From Sideroxydans sp. (GTDB lineage: Bacteria; Pseudomonadota; Gammaproteobacteria; Burkholderiales; Gallionellaceae), in contig JAQTTU010000016.1 of NCBI GenBank assembly GCA_028710605.1, positions 1 to 55,676 on the forward strand: a stretch of 55,676 bases of DNA, read 5' to 3'. Positions 7,533-15,228 of the stretch are shown here, in pieces. A program made the translations under genes and the position numbers. Within the stretch, counting starts at the first letter, position 1. Every line of letters begins with the position of its first letter. Below the pieces are notes generated by a model. That model did not search any database. It saw only the letters and a program-made list of their open reading frames with translations, and was not told the DNA's origin.

Positions 7533-8315
7533 ATGACCATCAAACGCATCACCTCGCGCGACAATCCGTTCTACAAGTCGCTGCTTAAACTCTCCACTTC
7601 CGCACGCGAGCGGCGCTTAGCGGGGCAGACTTTGCTTGATGGCGCACATCTGCTGCGCGCCTATCTGGACGCGGGCGGCAAGCCGCTGCATCTGCTGCTG
7701 AACGAACAGGCATTGCAAGATGCCGAAATTATTTCTTTGCTCGATACCTGCGAATACGTTCCGCAAACGCAACTCGACGACGCGCTGTTCGCGCAACTCT
7801 CCGAACTCAAAACACCGAACGGCTTGCTGGCGCTGGTCGATATTCCGCCAGTCAAAATTGAAGCCGCACACAGTTTTTTCGCCTTGCTGTTGGAAGATAT
7901 TCAAGATCCCGGCAATCTCGGTTCCATCCTGCGCTCCGCAGCGGCGGCGGGTTGCGATGCGGTGTTCCTGTCGCAGGGCTGCGCCGATGCGTGGTCGCCC
8001 AGAGTATTGCGTGCCGGGATGGGCGGGCACTTTGCCTTGAGCATCACCGAGTCGGCTGACCTGCTGCAAGTCGCCGCCGAATTCACCGGCAAACTCTTGG
8101 CCGCATCGCTGCAAGCGCAGCAATCGCTGTACGACTGCAACCTGCGCGGCAAGCTCGCGTTCGCCATCGGCAACGAAGGGGCGGGTCTGTCGCAAGCCTT
8201 GCAGGATGCCGCACAGCAGCACTTCATCATCCCCATGCCGGGCAAGATCGAATCGTTGAACGCGGCGGCGGCGACGGCGGCATGTCTGTTTGAAGCGGTA
8301 CGCCAGCGGCAATAA
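7533..8315 (+). CDS. SpoU/TrmH-family RNA 2'-O-methyltransferase
   Basis: The 260-residue SPOUT methyltransferase probably methylates a ribose 2'-OH in 23S rRNA or tRNA. The N-terminal part (residues 1-100) is a substrate-binding domain. The knot motifs are LLLEDIQDPGNLGSILRSA near residue 110, IGNEGAGLS near 214, and IPMPGKIESLNAAAATA near 235. I chose ATG 7533 (MTIKRITSRDNPFYKSLL) because upstream in-frame sequence lies inside the palindrome. The exact target nucleotide cannot be told from sequence. Confidence 0.92.
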   Translation: MTIKRITSRDNPFYKSLLKLSTSARERRLAGQTLLDGAHLLRAYLDAGGKPLHLLLNEQALQDAEIISLLDTCEYVPQTQLDDALFAQLSELKTPNGLLALVDIPPVKIEAAHSFFALLLEDIQDPGNLGSILRSAAAAGCDAVFLSQGCADAWSPRVLRAGMGGHFALSITESADLLQVAAEFTGKLLAASLQAQQSLYDCNLRGKLAFAIGNEGAGLSQALQDAAQQHFIIPMPGKIESLNAAAATAACLFEAVRQRQ

Positions 8316-8362
8316 TTCTTTCCGGTAGAATCCGTTCACGTTTTACAGTCAGGATTTTTCCA

Positions 8363-8632
8363 ATGTGTCTCGGTATCCCCATGCAAGTTGTCGAAGTCGA
8401 TGGCGCGTTCGCGTGGTGCGAAGGGCGCACCCGGCGCGAGCGGCTGAACACGCTGTTGCTGGAGCAGGTTGCCGTCGGCGATTGGGTGTATGCCGTGCTG
8501 GGACAGGCACGCGAAATCATCTCGGCTCAACACGCGCATGAACTCAATCTGGCTTTGGATGGCCTTGCGGCGGCGATGCGGGGCGAGACCGATCTCGATG
8601 CTTACTTCCCCGATGTCTCGACACAGCACTGA
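8363..8632 (+). CDS. hypC: Hydrogenase maturation chaperone HypC
   Basis: The 89-residue HypC/HupF protein begins with the invariant MCLGIP; its Cys2 carries the Fe(CN)2CO precursor with HypD and delivers it to the hydrogenase large subunit. It also has the VGDWVYAVLGQA strand region (residues about 36-48). It lies just upstream of the maturation protease and hydrogenase structural genes, so it probably serves that enzyme. No hypA, B, D, E or F is in the window. Confidence 0.94.
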   Translation: MCLGIPMQVVEVDGAFAWCEGRTRRERLNTLLLEQVAVGDWVYAVLGQAREIISAQHAHELNLALDGLAAAMRGETDLDAYFPDVSTQH

Positions 8633-8659
8633 AAATGGAATGGGCATGAGCCGCACCGC

Positions 8660-8747
8660 TCCTCCCCTGACAAGGGGAGGTTGGGAGGGGTTGGGGTTTC
8701 AGGAAAATCAAACCCAACCCCCTCTAGCTCCCCCTTGTCAGGGGGAG
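8660..8747. repeat. CCCTCCCC-type inverted repeat between hypC and hynD
   Basis: The left arm contains CTCCCCTGACAAGGGGAGG and the right arm GCTCCCCCTTGTCAGGGGGA. The arms continue into GGTTGGGGTTT and AAACCCAACC, so nearly the whole 88 bases fold into one hairpin. The same broad family is seen at 35816-35914. Confidence 0.85.
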
Positions 8748-8814
8748 AACAAAGTTGCGACTGTTCTTGAAATTGCCGAAATGAAAGCAATTTTTCGCTA
8801 ATGGATTTCCATCA

Positions 8815-9291
8815 ATGAAGATTCTGGTACTCGGCATCGGCAACACCCTGCTCAGCGACGAAGGCGTGGGCATTGTCGCCATGCAGCAATTGCAGGCGCA
8901 ATTCGGCGCGCGCGACGACATGGAATTTCTCGACGGCGGCACGCTGTCGTTCACGTTGGCCGTGCCGATCAGCGAATGCGACGCGCTGCTGGTGATCGAT
9001 GCTGCCGAACTGCATGCCGCGCCGGGCACGGTGCGCTGTTTCGAGGGTGAAGCGATGGATCAATTCCTCGGCGCGAATCGCAAGAGCAGCGTGCATGAAG
9101 TCGGGCTGCTTGATTTGCGAGCTATTTCCATTTTGACCGGACACTGGCCTGCGCAGCGCGCGCTGATCGGAGTGCAGCCCGCGCTGGTGGGTTGGGGCGA
9201 AACATTGACAGCGGAAGTGGCGGCGGCACTGCCGGAGGTTTGCGGCACTGCATCCGAAATTATCGGGCGTTTTGCATTTCCAGATACGTGA
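8815..9291 (+). CDS. hynD: [NiFe]-hydrogenase maturation protease
   Basis: The 158-residue HybD/HyaD-type endopeptidase removes the C-terminal peptide of the large subunit after nickel insertion. The nickel-sensing residues are in place: Glu16 in GNTLLSDEGVG, Asp62 in LLVIDAAEL, and His94 in SSVHEVGLLDL, matching Glu16/Asp62/His93 of E. coli HybD. Its presumed substrate, the hydrogenase large subunit 4 kb downstream, has a 15-residue tail after its last conserved His. The symbol hynD is by context; hupD or hyaD would be equivalent. Confidence 0.93.
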   Translation: MKILVLGIGNTLLSDEGVGIVAMQQLQAQFGARDDMEFLDGGTLSFTLAVPISECDALLVIDAAELHAAPGTVRCFEGEAMDQFLGANRKSSVHEVGLLDLRAISILTGHWPAQRALIGVQPALVGWGETLTAEVAAALPEVCGTASEIIGRFAFPDT

Positions 9292-9318
9292 AGATCGCCT
9301 ATTGACGGCCATCTTCAC
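9288..9318. repeat. Hairpin copy of the ATGCCCGTCAATAGGCGAT dispersed repeat
   Basis: GTGAAGATCGCC and GGCCATCTTCAC pair around the loop TATTGAC, with one mismatch. It overlaps the stop codon of the protease gene and precedes the hynS promoter candidate. The core is shared with copies at 15289, 32556, 52287 and 53580. It could weaken read-through from the protease gene into hynS. Confidence 0.75.
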
Positions 9319-9350
9319 GATAGTGTTATTTCAGGATTCCATCAGAAAAT

Positions 9351-9379
9351 TTGACCGGACAACGCTGTTCGCGCAGAAT
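9351..9379 (+). promoter_or_regulatory. Candidate sigma70 promoter of the hydrogenase operon
   Basis: TTGACC (9351-9356), 17 bases, then CAGAAT (9374-9379), which differ from consensus by one and two bases. It lies 40 bases upstream of the hynS ATG and downstream of a hairpin. No experimental support can be seen in the sequence. Confidence 0.45.
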
Positions 9380-9419
9380 GAACCCGCATTCCATGGTTCA
9401 CCGGACACAGGGAGTCAAA

Positions 9420-10535
9420 ATGAAAAAAACGCAAAAAGCGGAGGTTATACCCGGTTCAGTGGGTGAAGGTCTGGCGCAGCGCGGGGTCACCCGCCGCGAG
9501 TTTCTCAAATACTGTTCTTCGCTGGCGGCGCTGTTGGCGCTGCCGCCTTCGATGGCCAGCGCGATGGCGGAAGCCATCAGCAAGGCGCGACGGCAATCGG
9601 TGATCTGGCTGTCGTTTCAGGAATGCACCGGCTGCACCGAATCCATCACGCGTTCGCATTCGCCGACGCTGGAAAATCTGATCTTCGATTTAATCTCACT
9701 CGACTACCACCACACGCTGCAAGCCGCTTCGGGCGAGGCTGCCGAGCAGGCGCGCATGCAGGCGATGAAGGACAACGACGGCAAATATCTGGTGATCGTG
9801 GACGGCTCGATCCCTTTGGGCAATCCCGGTTATTCCTGCATCGCGGGCATCAGCAATCACGACATGCTGGTGGAAACCGCGAAGGGCGCGGCGGCGATTG
9901 TGGCGGTGGGAACATGCGCGGCTTTCGGCGGTTTGCCGATGGCCGATCCGAACCCGACCGGCGCGGTTTCTGTCGGCGACATCATCAAGGACAAACCCAT
10001 CATCAACGTGCCCGGATGCCCGCCGATTCCGGTGGTGATGACTGGCGTGCTGGCGCATTTCCTCACCTTTGGCGGTCTTCCCGAAATGGATGCGCTGGGT
10101 CGCCCGAAATCATTTTACGGCGACACCATTCACGACCGCTGCTACCGCCGTCCGTTCTACGATCAGGGCAAATTTGCGCAGAGTTTCGATGACGAAGCGG
10201 CGCGCAATGGCTGGTGTTTGTTCAAACTCGGCTGCAAAGGCCCGGTGACCTACAACGCCTGCGCCACCACTAAGTGGAATGATGGAACAAGTTTTCCCAT
10301 CCAGTCCGGCCACGGTTGCATCGGCTGTTCCGAACCTGATTTCTGGGACGCGGGATCGTTCTACAAAGCGCTGTCGATGCCGGTGTCGGCTACTTCTTCC
10401 ATGTTGGCTGGGGCGGCGGCAGTCGGCGCGGCGGCGGGCGTGGCGATCACCTGGCATAACCGTTCGACCAAGGCGGCGGCGAAAGCGGCGCATGAAAAAG
10501 TGACGGTGCAGGATTTGACGCGGGAGGTGAAATGA
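9420..10535 (+). CDS. hynS: [NiFe]-hydrogenase small subunit (group 1e-like)
   Basis: The 371-residue electron-transfer subunit has three iron-sulfur clusters. A twin-arginine signal, TRREFLK, is at residues 24-30, so the folded heterodimer should be exported by Tat. Proximal-cluster cysteines are in ECTGCTES (Cys69, Cys72). Later ligands are in GTCAAFGG, NVPGCPP, DRCYRRP, KLGCKGPVTYNAC and GHGCIGCSEP. The extra cysteines of oxygen-tolerant enzymes (CTCCSE) are absent. A hydrophobic C-terminal segment (MLAGAAAVGAAAGVAITW) anchors it. ATG 9420 has a GGGAG ribosome site; an in-frame upstream start at 9351 would overlap the promoter candidate. The order S-isp1-isp2-L matches Thiocapsa-type HynSL. 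Confidence 0.96.
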   Translation: MKKTQKAEVIPGSVGEGLAQRGVTRREFLKYCSSLAALLALPPSMASAMAEAISKARRQSVIWLSFQECTGCTESITRSHSPTLENLIFDLISLDYHHTLQAASGEAAEQARMQAMKDNDGKYLVIVDGSIPLGNPGYSCIAGISNHDMLVETAKGAAAIVAVGTCAAFGGLPMADPNPTGAVSVGDIIKDKPIINVPGCPPIPVVMTGVLAHFLTFGGLPEMDALGRPKSFYGDTIHDRCYRRPFYDQGKFAQSFDDEAARNGWCLFKLGCKGPVTYNACATTKWNDGTSFPIQSGHGCIGCSEPDFWDAGSFYKALSMPVSATSSMLAGAAAVGAAAGVAITWHNRSTKAAAKAAHEKVTVQDLTREVK

Positions 10536-10648
10536 AGATTTCTAAAAACAAATCTCACCACAGAGGCACAGAGATACAGAGAAAGACAAAACCATTCTCC
10601 GTTTTTCCTCTGTGCCTCTGTGTCTCTGTGGTGGAGGTTTTCAAATGA
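10532..10648 (+). CDS. 38-codon coupled reading frame through the repeat between hynS and isp1
   Basis: The frame begins at an ATG overlapping the hynS stop (ATGA at 10532) with a strong GGGAGG upstream, and ends in a TGA overlapping the isp1 start (ATGA at 10645). It runs without a stop through the whole CACAGAG hairpin. The encoded peptide (for example HHRGTEIQRKTK and LCLCVSVVEV) looks like translated repeat DNA, not a selected protein. Its likely meaning is that ribosomes can still pass from hynS to isp1. Treat it as a coupling frame; a stable product is doubtful. Confidence 0.3.
   Translation: MKISKNKSHHRGTEIQRKTKPFSVFPLCLCVSVVEVFK
10556..10633. repeat. CACAGAG-family inverted repeat between hynS and isp1
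   Basis: The arms are CACCACAGAGGCACAGAG (left) and CTCTGTGTCTCTGTGGTG (right). The right arm ends directly at GGAGG (10633-10637), the ribosome site of isp1, so folding could mask it. Related copies are at 2375-2512, 11325-11450 and 48715-48826. Confidence 0.88.
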
Positions 10649-11304
10649 ACCATCTCGATCTTTTAACTTTTGCGCGCGGCAGCGCACTCAACTGGGCGCT
10701 GATGATATTTGCCGCCGGTGTTGTGTTGCGCCTGTTTGAAATCTTCGGTCTCAGCCGCAAGCCGGATCTGGCAAGGCCGCGCAGCGATTCGCCGGGAAGC
10801 GGCTGGCGCACGATGTTGTCGCGCTCCATCCCGCCGCAAGGCATGCTGAAACGCGATCCGGTGACGTATATCGGCGGTTACGTGTTCCACCTCGGACTGC
10901 TCCTCGCCATCTTCTTTTTTGCGCCGCACATCGAGTTCTTCCGCAGCATGACCGGCCTGCACTGGCCGAATTTGCCGACAGCGCTGGTGGATGCTTCTGT
11001 GGTGGCGGCGATTGCCGCGCTGGGCGTGCTGCTGGCGCACCGGCTCAACAACAAGGTGAAGCGCATGCTGTCCGGCTCAGGCGATTATCTGGCGTGGGCG
11101 GTGACGCTGCTGCCTTTGCTCACCGGCTACATGGCTTATCACCACCTGCTGTTTGAATATGCGCTGATGCTCTCGCTGCATATTTTCTCGGTCGAACTGC
11201 TGCTGGTTCTGCTGCCGTTCACCAAACTGTTTCACACCTTCTCTGTGTTCGTGTCGCGTTGGTACAACGGCGACTTTTTTGGGCGGAAGGGAGTGGCATC
11301 ATGA
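10645..11304 (+). CDS. isp1: Hydrogenase-associated cytochrome b-like membrane protein Isp1
   Basis: The 219-residue membrane protein resembles the NarI/DsrM heme-b family. It has five hydrophobic helices (about residues 11-30, 75-95, 110-130, 148-170 and 173-195). Histidines in VFHLGLLLAIFF, YHHLLFEYALML and SLHIFS are likely heme ligands. In group 1e hydrogenases Isp1 takes electrons from HynSL and passes them to quinone or to Isp2. The ATG at 10645 follows GGAGG with seven bases of spacing. Its stop forms ATGA with the start of the next coupled frame. Confidence 0.88.
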   Translation: MNHLDLLTFARGSALNWALMIFAAGVVLRLFEIFGLSRKPDLARPRSDSPGSGWRTMLSRSIPPQGMLKRDPVTYIGGYVFHLGLLLAIFFFAPHIEFFRSMTGLHWPNLPTALVDASVVAAIAALGVLLAHRLNNKVKRMLSGSGDYLAWAVTLLPLLTGYMAYHHLLFEYALMLSLHIFSVELLLVLLPFTKLFHTFSVFVSRWYNGDFFGRKGVAS

Positions 11305-11516
11305 GTGAAAGCAAAAAAAATAAATTTAGCCACAGAGAACACAGAGATCACCGAGAAATACCAAATGCAAAGTGGCTTGTATTGGATGATTCCGCTATAG
11401 ATGGACAAGGCTCGTCTTTCTCTGTGTCCTCTGTGTTCTCTGTGGCTAAAGGTTTTTTTCAAGAAACAGTTGGAAGCCGATACCTGAATTTTCGGAGTAT
11501 GGAGGCCACGTCATGA
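11301..11516 (+). CDS. 71-codon coupled reading frame through the repeat between isp1 and isp2
   Basis: The ATG at 11301 overlaps the isp1 stop (ATGA) and has GGGAG upstream. The frame stays open across the CACAGAG repeat and ends at 11516, overlapping the isp2 start at 11513 (ATGA). The peptide contains repeat-derived HREHRDHRE and SVSSVFSVAK runs. As at the hynS-isp1 junction, the insertion has kept continuous translation from gene to gene. It is probably not a functional protein. Confidence 0.3.
   Translation: MSESKKNKFSHREHRDHREIPNAKWLVLDDSAIDGQGSSFSVSSVFSVAKGFFQETVGSRYLNFRSMEATS
11325..11450. repeat. CACAGAG-family inverted repeat between isp1 and isp2
   Basis: The left arm is TTTAGCCACAGAGAACACAG (from 11325), and the right arm ends at 11450 with GTGTTCTCTGTGGCTAAA. 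A 60-70 base spacer lies between. About 60 further bases of unassigned sequence precede isp2, ending in its GGAGG ribosome site. Confidence 0.88.
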
Positions 11517-12775
11517 GCGCGACTCTCGCCAAAGGCATCAACTCTTTCAAGGAAGTGATCGACACGCCCATCGCCAGCTACTTCTCCAGTTGCGTGCATT
11601 GCGGACTGTGCGCGGAAGCGTGCCTGTTCTACAACGAAACCGGCGATGCAAAATATACGCCCATCCACAAGCTGGAACCGTTGCGCCGCGTGTGGAAGCA
11701 GGAGTACACGCTGCTCGGCAAGCTGGGCAAGATGCTCGGTCTGTCCGATCCGGTGACGGATGCGGAACTGACGGAGTGGGAACCGCTGGTGTATGACAGT
11801 TGCACCATGTGCGGCCGCTGTTCCATGGTGTGCCCGGTGGGCAACGACATCACTTACATGATCCGCAAGATGCGCGAGGGCATGTCCGCTTCCGGCCATG
11901 CGCCTGAGGACATGATCGGCGCGACGGCGCGCGCGGTGAACATCGGTAGCCCGATGGGCATCAAGTGGCCTGCGGTGCAGGCGCAGATCAAACACGTGCA
12001 GGCGGAGACCGGTATCGAAGTGCCGGTCGATAAGCAAGGTGCGGACTACCTGGTGTTGATGTCGTCGATGGAAATCATCAATTTCCCGGAATACCTGTCC
12101 GCGCTCAGCCGCATTTTCAAACAGGCCGGCGTGAGCTGGACGCTGGCTGCCGATGCGTTCGAGGCGACCAACAGCGGCATCCAGATCGGCGCTTCCGATC
12201 TGGCGCGCGAGATCGTCAGCCGCATCGTGGTGGCCGCCGAGCGATTGAAAGTGAAATGCGTCATCAGCCCGGAATGCGGCCATGCCTTCACCGCGATCCG
12301 CTGGGAAGGCCCCAACCTGATGGGCAGGCCGTTCGGCTTCGAGGTGAAGCACATCCTCGAAGTGCTGGACGGGTTGCACGCGGCGGGCAAACTCAAAACC
12401 AGGGGCAAGGACAAACGCCCGCTGACCTATCACGATCCCTGCCAGATCGCGCGGCGCGGCGGGGTGGTGGCGCAACCGCGCCGCTTGCTGAACGAGGTGG
12501 CGGAGGACTTCCGCGAGATGCCGGATGCGGGCGTGATGAACTGGTGTTGCGGCGGAGGCGGCGGCGTATCGGCCAACTCGCGCGCCGAGCCGCTGCGTCT
12601 GGAAGTGTTCAAGACCAAGAAGCGGCAGATCGAAGCCACCGGCGTTCACACGTTAATCACCGCCTGCGCCAATTGCCGCATCGTGATGGAAGAAGGTTTG
12701 GAACATTACCAGATGAAGGTCGAAGTGCTCGGCCTGACCGAGCTGCTCGCCGAATATCTGGTAGAAGGGGAATGA
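11513..12775 (+). CDS. isp2: Hydrogenase-associated HdrD-like iron-sulfur protein Isp2
   Basis: The 420-residue cytosolic protein resembles HdrD/DsrK. There are two [4Fe-4S] motifs: CVHCGLCAEAC at Cys27-Cys37 and CTMCGRCSMVC at Cys97-Cys107. Two CCG-type segments follow; ligands are visible in VISPECGHAF, YHDPCQIARRGG, MNWCCGGGGG and ITACANC. In HynS-Isp1-Isp2-HynL systems it is thought to work with Isp1 in electron exchange with a cytosolic partner. The heterodisulfide-reductase kinship is notable given the Hdr genes at 43.6-45.1 kb, but any direct link is inference. Confidence 0.9.
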   Translation: MSATLAKGINSFKEVIDTPIASYFSSCVHCGLCAEACLFYNETGDAKYTPIHKLEPLRRVWKQEYTLLGKLGKMLGLSDPVTDAELTEWEPLVYDSCTMCGRCSMVCPVGNDITYMIRKMREGMSASGHAPEDMIGATARAVNIGSPMGIKWPAVQAQIKHVQAETGIEVPVDKQGADYLVLMSSMEIINFPEYLSALSRIFKQAGVSWTLAADAFEATNSGIQIGASDLAREIVSRIVVAAERLKVKCVISPECGHAFTAIRWEGPNLMGRPFGFEVKHILEVLDGLHAAGKLKTRGKDKRPLTYHDPCQIARRGGVVAQPRRLLNEVAEDFREMPDAGVMNWCCGGGGGVSANSRAEPLRLEVFKTKKRQIEATGVHTLITACANCRIVMEEGLEHYQMKVEVLGLTELLAEYLVEGE

Positions 12776-12779
12776 TGCG

Positions 12780-13217
12780 ATGACTATCCATAACGACAGC
12801 GAATTCAAATCTGCGTTGGACAAGCTTCCGAGGGGCGGGCAGCGTCAGGTTGCCGCGCGCTTTGCCGAGAACGTGCTGGCACTCAGCAAGGATGCCAGAG
12901 TGAAAAATGCGATAGGCGTTGCCAAGCGCGACGATATCACCGAAGAGGAATTGGCCTCCGCGTTCGAGTCGGCAAAGAAAGCCAGCGTGGACAGCTTTAC
13001 CCAGTGCGGGAAAGAGTGCGACTGGAACAGTCAGGCCGGTCACTTCGTGGCGCAAGCGGTGCTATCCAGTCTCAAACCGGGCTATAGCCAAGCATGGGAT
13101 GCCGCGATGCACGCGCGCATGGCGCGCACCTGCGAGAGCATCGTTACCGGGCATGGAACAGACAATGCTGAAGCCTCGGCGCAGTACCGCATCCTGGCTG
13201 AATTTCTAAAAGTTTGA
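12780..13217 (+). CDS. Hypothetical hydrogenase-operon protein
   Basis: This 145-residue protein is not recognised. It is hydrophilic and helical in appearance, with no signal peptide or membrane segment. It has a small cysteine pair in FTQCGKECDWN (near residues 76-83), a third Cys near residue 121, and several histidines (AGHFVAQ, MHARMAR). It starts four bases after isp2 and lies inside the hydrogenase operon before hynL. That position suggests an accessory or assembly role for the hydrogenase. Composition is like its neighbours. A cysteine-histidine metal or redox site is possible but unproven. Confidence 0.8.
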   Translation: MTIHNDSEFKSALDKLPRGGQRQVAARFAENVLALSKDARVKNAIGVAKRDDITEEELASAFESAKKASVDSFTQCGKECDWNSQAGHFVAQAVLSSLKPGYSQAWDAAMHARMARTCESIVTGHGTDNAEASAQYRILAEFLKV

Positions 13218-13230
13218 GAGCAACACCAGT

Positions 13231-13404
13231 TCCCTCTCCCGCAGGCGGGATAACCAGCGACTTAGCTGACGTTTTTTGGCAGCTTAGTCGAATGGCTAGT
13301 AGTTTTATCAGAGGGTTAGGGTGAGGGTCGTTCAGTAGTAAATACATTTGTTGCAACGCATAGACCCTCATCCCCAGCCCTTCTCCCGCCTGCGGGAGAA
13401 GGGA
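13231..13404. repeat. CTCTCCCGCAGGCGGGA inverted repeat with internal insert, between the hypothetical gene and hynL
   Basis: The left arm is TCCCTCTCCCGCAGGCGGGA at 13231-13250. The right arm ends at 13404 with CTCCCGCCTGCGGGAGAAGG. The left arm is followed by about 58 bases (13251-13308) that contain a second small hairpin, CGACTTAGCTG...CAGCTTAGTCG. This is a further insertion compared with the copy at 24163-24276. The remaining halves read GGGTTAGGGTGAGGG and CCCTCATCCCCAGCCC. Confidence 0.85.
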
Positions 13405-13435
13405 GTGTCAAACAACACCAGAAGAGGTTATTAGC

Positions 13436-15217
13436 ATGAATTCACCAACCACCAACCGCGTTATCGTTGACCCCGTCACCCGCATCGAAGGCCATTTGCG
13501 CATCGAAGCCGAAACCGATAACACAGGTCGCATCACCCGCGCTTCGTCCGCAGGAACCATGGTGCGCGGCATCGAGCTTATTCTCAAGGGACGCGACCCG
13601 CGCGATGCGTGGGCGCTGGCGCAACGCATTTGCGGCGTGTGTACGCTGGTGCACGGCATCGCCTCGGTGCGCTCGGTGGAGAACGCGCTGAAGATCGAAG
13701 TGCCGCACAACGCGGAGCTGATCCGCAACCTGATGATAGGCGCGCAATACATCCACGATCACGTGATGCACTTTTATCATCTGCATGCGCTGGACTGGGT
13801 GGATGTGGTGTCGGCGCTGAAAGCCGATCCCAAAGCGACTTCAGCCTTGGCGCAAAGCATTTCCGGTTACGCCAAATCGTCGCCCGGTTATTTCAGCGAC
13901 GTGCAGAAAAAACTCAAAGGCTTTGTAGAAGCAGGCCAATTGGGCATCTTCGCTAACGGCTATTGGGGACACCCGGCGTACAAGTTGCCGCCGGAAGCCA
14001 ACCTGATGGCGGTGGCGCATTATCTGGACGCGTTGGCGTGGCAGCGCGATGTGGTGAAACTGCATGCCGTGTTCGGCGGCAAAAATCCGCACCCGATGTT
14101 TTTGGTGGGCGGCGTGCCGTGCGCGATCAGCATTGATCCGAATCATCAAGGGCAGGGCAACGGCGCGCATTTTCGCGGCGGCAATTCCGGCACGGCGCTG
14201 AATGTGGTCGGGCTGCAAACCGTGCAGAACGCCATCAACCAGATGCGCGAATTCGTCGATCAGGTGTATGTGCCGGACACGCTGGCGATTGCCGGTTTTT
14301 ACAAGGACTGGTTCAAGCAGGGCGAAGGCGTGGGCAACTTCCTCACCTTCGGTGAGTTCCCGGCCAAGGGCATGAGCGATCCGTCTTCCTACATGATTCC
14401 TTCCGGCGTGATTCTGGATAGAGACTTGAGCAAAATCCACCCCATCGACCTCAACGCGGAAAGCGAGATTCAGGAATTCGTGAGCCATGCGTGGTACGAC
14501 TATTCCGTGGGCAAAACTCAGGGACTGCACCCGTACAAAGGCGAAACCAAACTCGACTACACCGGGCCGAAGCCGCCCTACGACCATCTGGATGTGGAGA
14601 AGGATTATTCGTGGATGAAGTCGCCGCGCTGGCAAGGCAAAGCGGTTGAAGTCGGCCCTTTGGCGCGCGTGCTGATGCTGTATGCCAGCGGACACGAGCA
14701 GACCAAAGAACTGGTCGGCATGACGCTGAAAAAACTCGACCTGCCGGTGCAGGCGCTGTATTCCACCATGGGACGCACCGCCGCGCGCACGCTGGAAACC
14801 AAGCTCGTGGCCGACGCGATGCAAGGCTGGTACGACCAACTGGTGGCCAACATCAAAGCGGGTGATGTGAAGACGTTCAATGACACGAAATGGGAACCTT
14901 CGACGTGGCCTGCTCATGCGCAAGGCGTGGGCGTGATGGAAGCGCCGCGCGGCGGGCTGTCGCACTGGATCGTCATCGACGAACAGAAAATTTCCAACTA
15001 TCAGGCCATCGTACCCAGCACCTGGAACGCGGGGCCGCGCGATGCGGCGGGCAATCAGGGCGCTTACGAAGCCGCGCTGCAAGGTCACCAGTTGCACGAC
15101 GTGAAGCAACCTATCGAAATTCTGCGCACCATCCACAGCTTCGACCCGTGCATCGCCTGCGCCGTGCATTTGACCGACCCGGACGGCAAGGAACTGGTGC
15201 AGGTGAAGGTGGTTTGA
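13436..15217 (+). CDS. hynL: [NiFe]-hydrogenase large subunit (group 1e-like)
   Basis: The 593-residue catalytic subunit carries the Ni-Fe(CN)2CO site and interconverts H2 with protons and electrons. Nickel ligands are in RICGVCTLVH (Cys66, Cys69) and DPCIACAVH (Cys572, Cys575). A 15-residue tail after His578 is the expected maturation-protease product. It has no signal peptide of its own and would be exported with HynS. It is separated from the rest of the operon by a 218-base repeat-bearing gap, so it may need read-through or its own weak promoter. Confidence 0.97.
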   Translation: MNSPTTNRVIVDPVTRIEGHLRIEAETDNTGRITRASSAGTMVRGIELILKGRDPRDAWALAQRICGVCTLVHGIASVRSVENALKIEVPHNAELIRNLMIGAQYIHDHVMHFYHLHALDWVDVVSALKADPKATSALAQSISGYAKSSPGYFSDVQKKLKGFVEAGQLGIFANGYWGHPAYKLPPEANLMAVAHYLDALAWQRDVVKLHAVFGGKNPHPMFLVGGVPCAISIDPNHQGQGNGAHFRGGNSGTALNVVGLQTVQNAINQMREFVDQVYVPDTLAIAGFYKDWFKQGEGVGNFLTFGEFPAKGMSDPSSYMIPSGVILDRDLSKIHPIDLNAESEIQEFVSHAWYDYSVGKTQGLHPYKGETKLDYTGPKPPYDHLDVEKDYSWMKSPRWQGKAVEVGPLARVLMLYASGHEQTKELVGMTLKKLDLPVQALYSTMGRTAARTLETKLVADAMQGWYDQLVANIKAGDVKTFNDTKWEPSTWPAHAQGVGVMEAPRGGLSHWIVIDEQKISNYQAIVPSTWNAGPRDAAGNQGAYEAALQGHQLHDVKQPIEILRTIHSFDPCIACAVHLTDPDGKELVQVKVV

Positions 15218-15228
15218 GCAAATAATCT

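Noticed and set aside
9420-10535. Oxygen-tolerant (group 1d) hydrogenase
   Set aside because: The proximal-cluster motif is CTGC, without the two supernumerary cysteines of oxygen-tolerant small subunits, and the isp1/isp2 order fits group 1e.
10556-11450. CACAGAG and other regular repeats considered as CRISPR-like arrays
   Set aside because: Arms are inverted, not direct, repeats; there is no series of equal spacers, no leader and no cas gene in the window.
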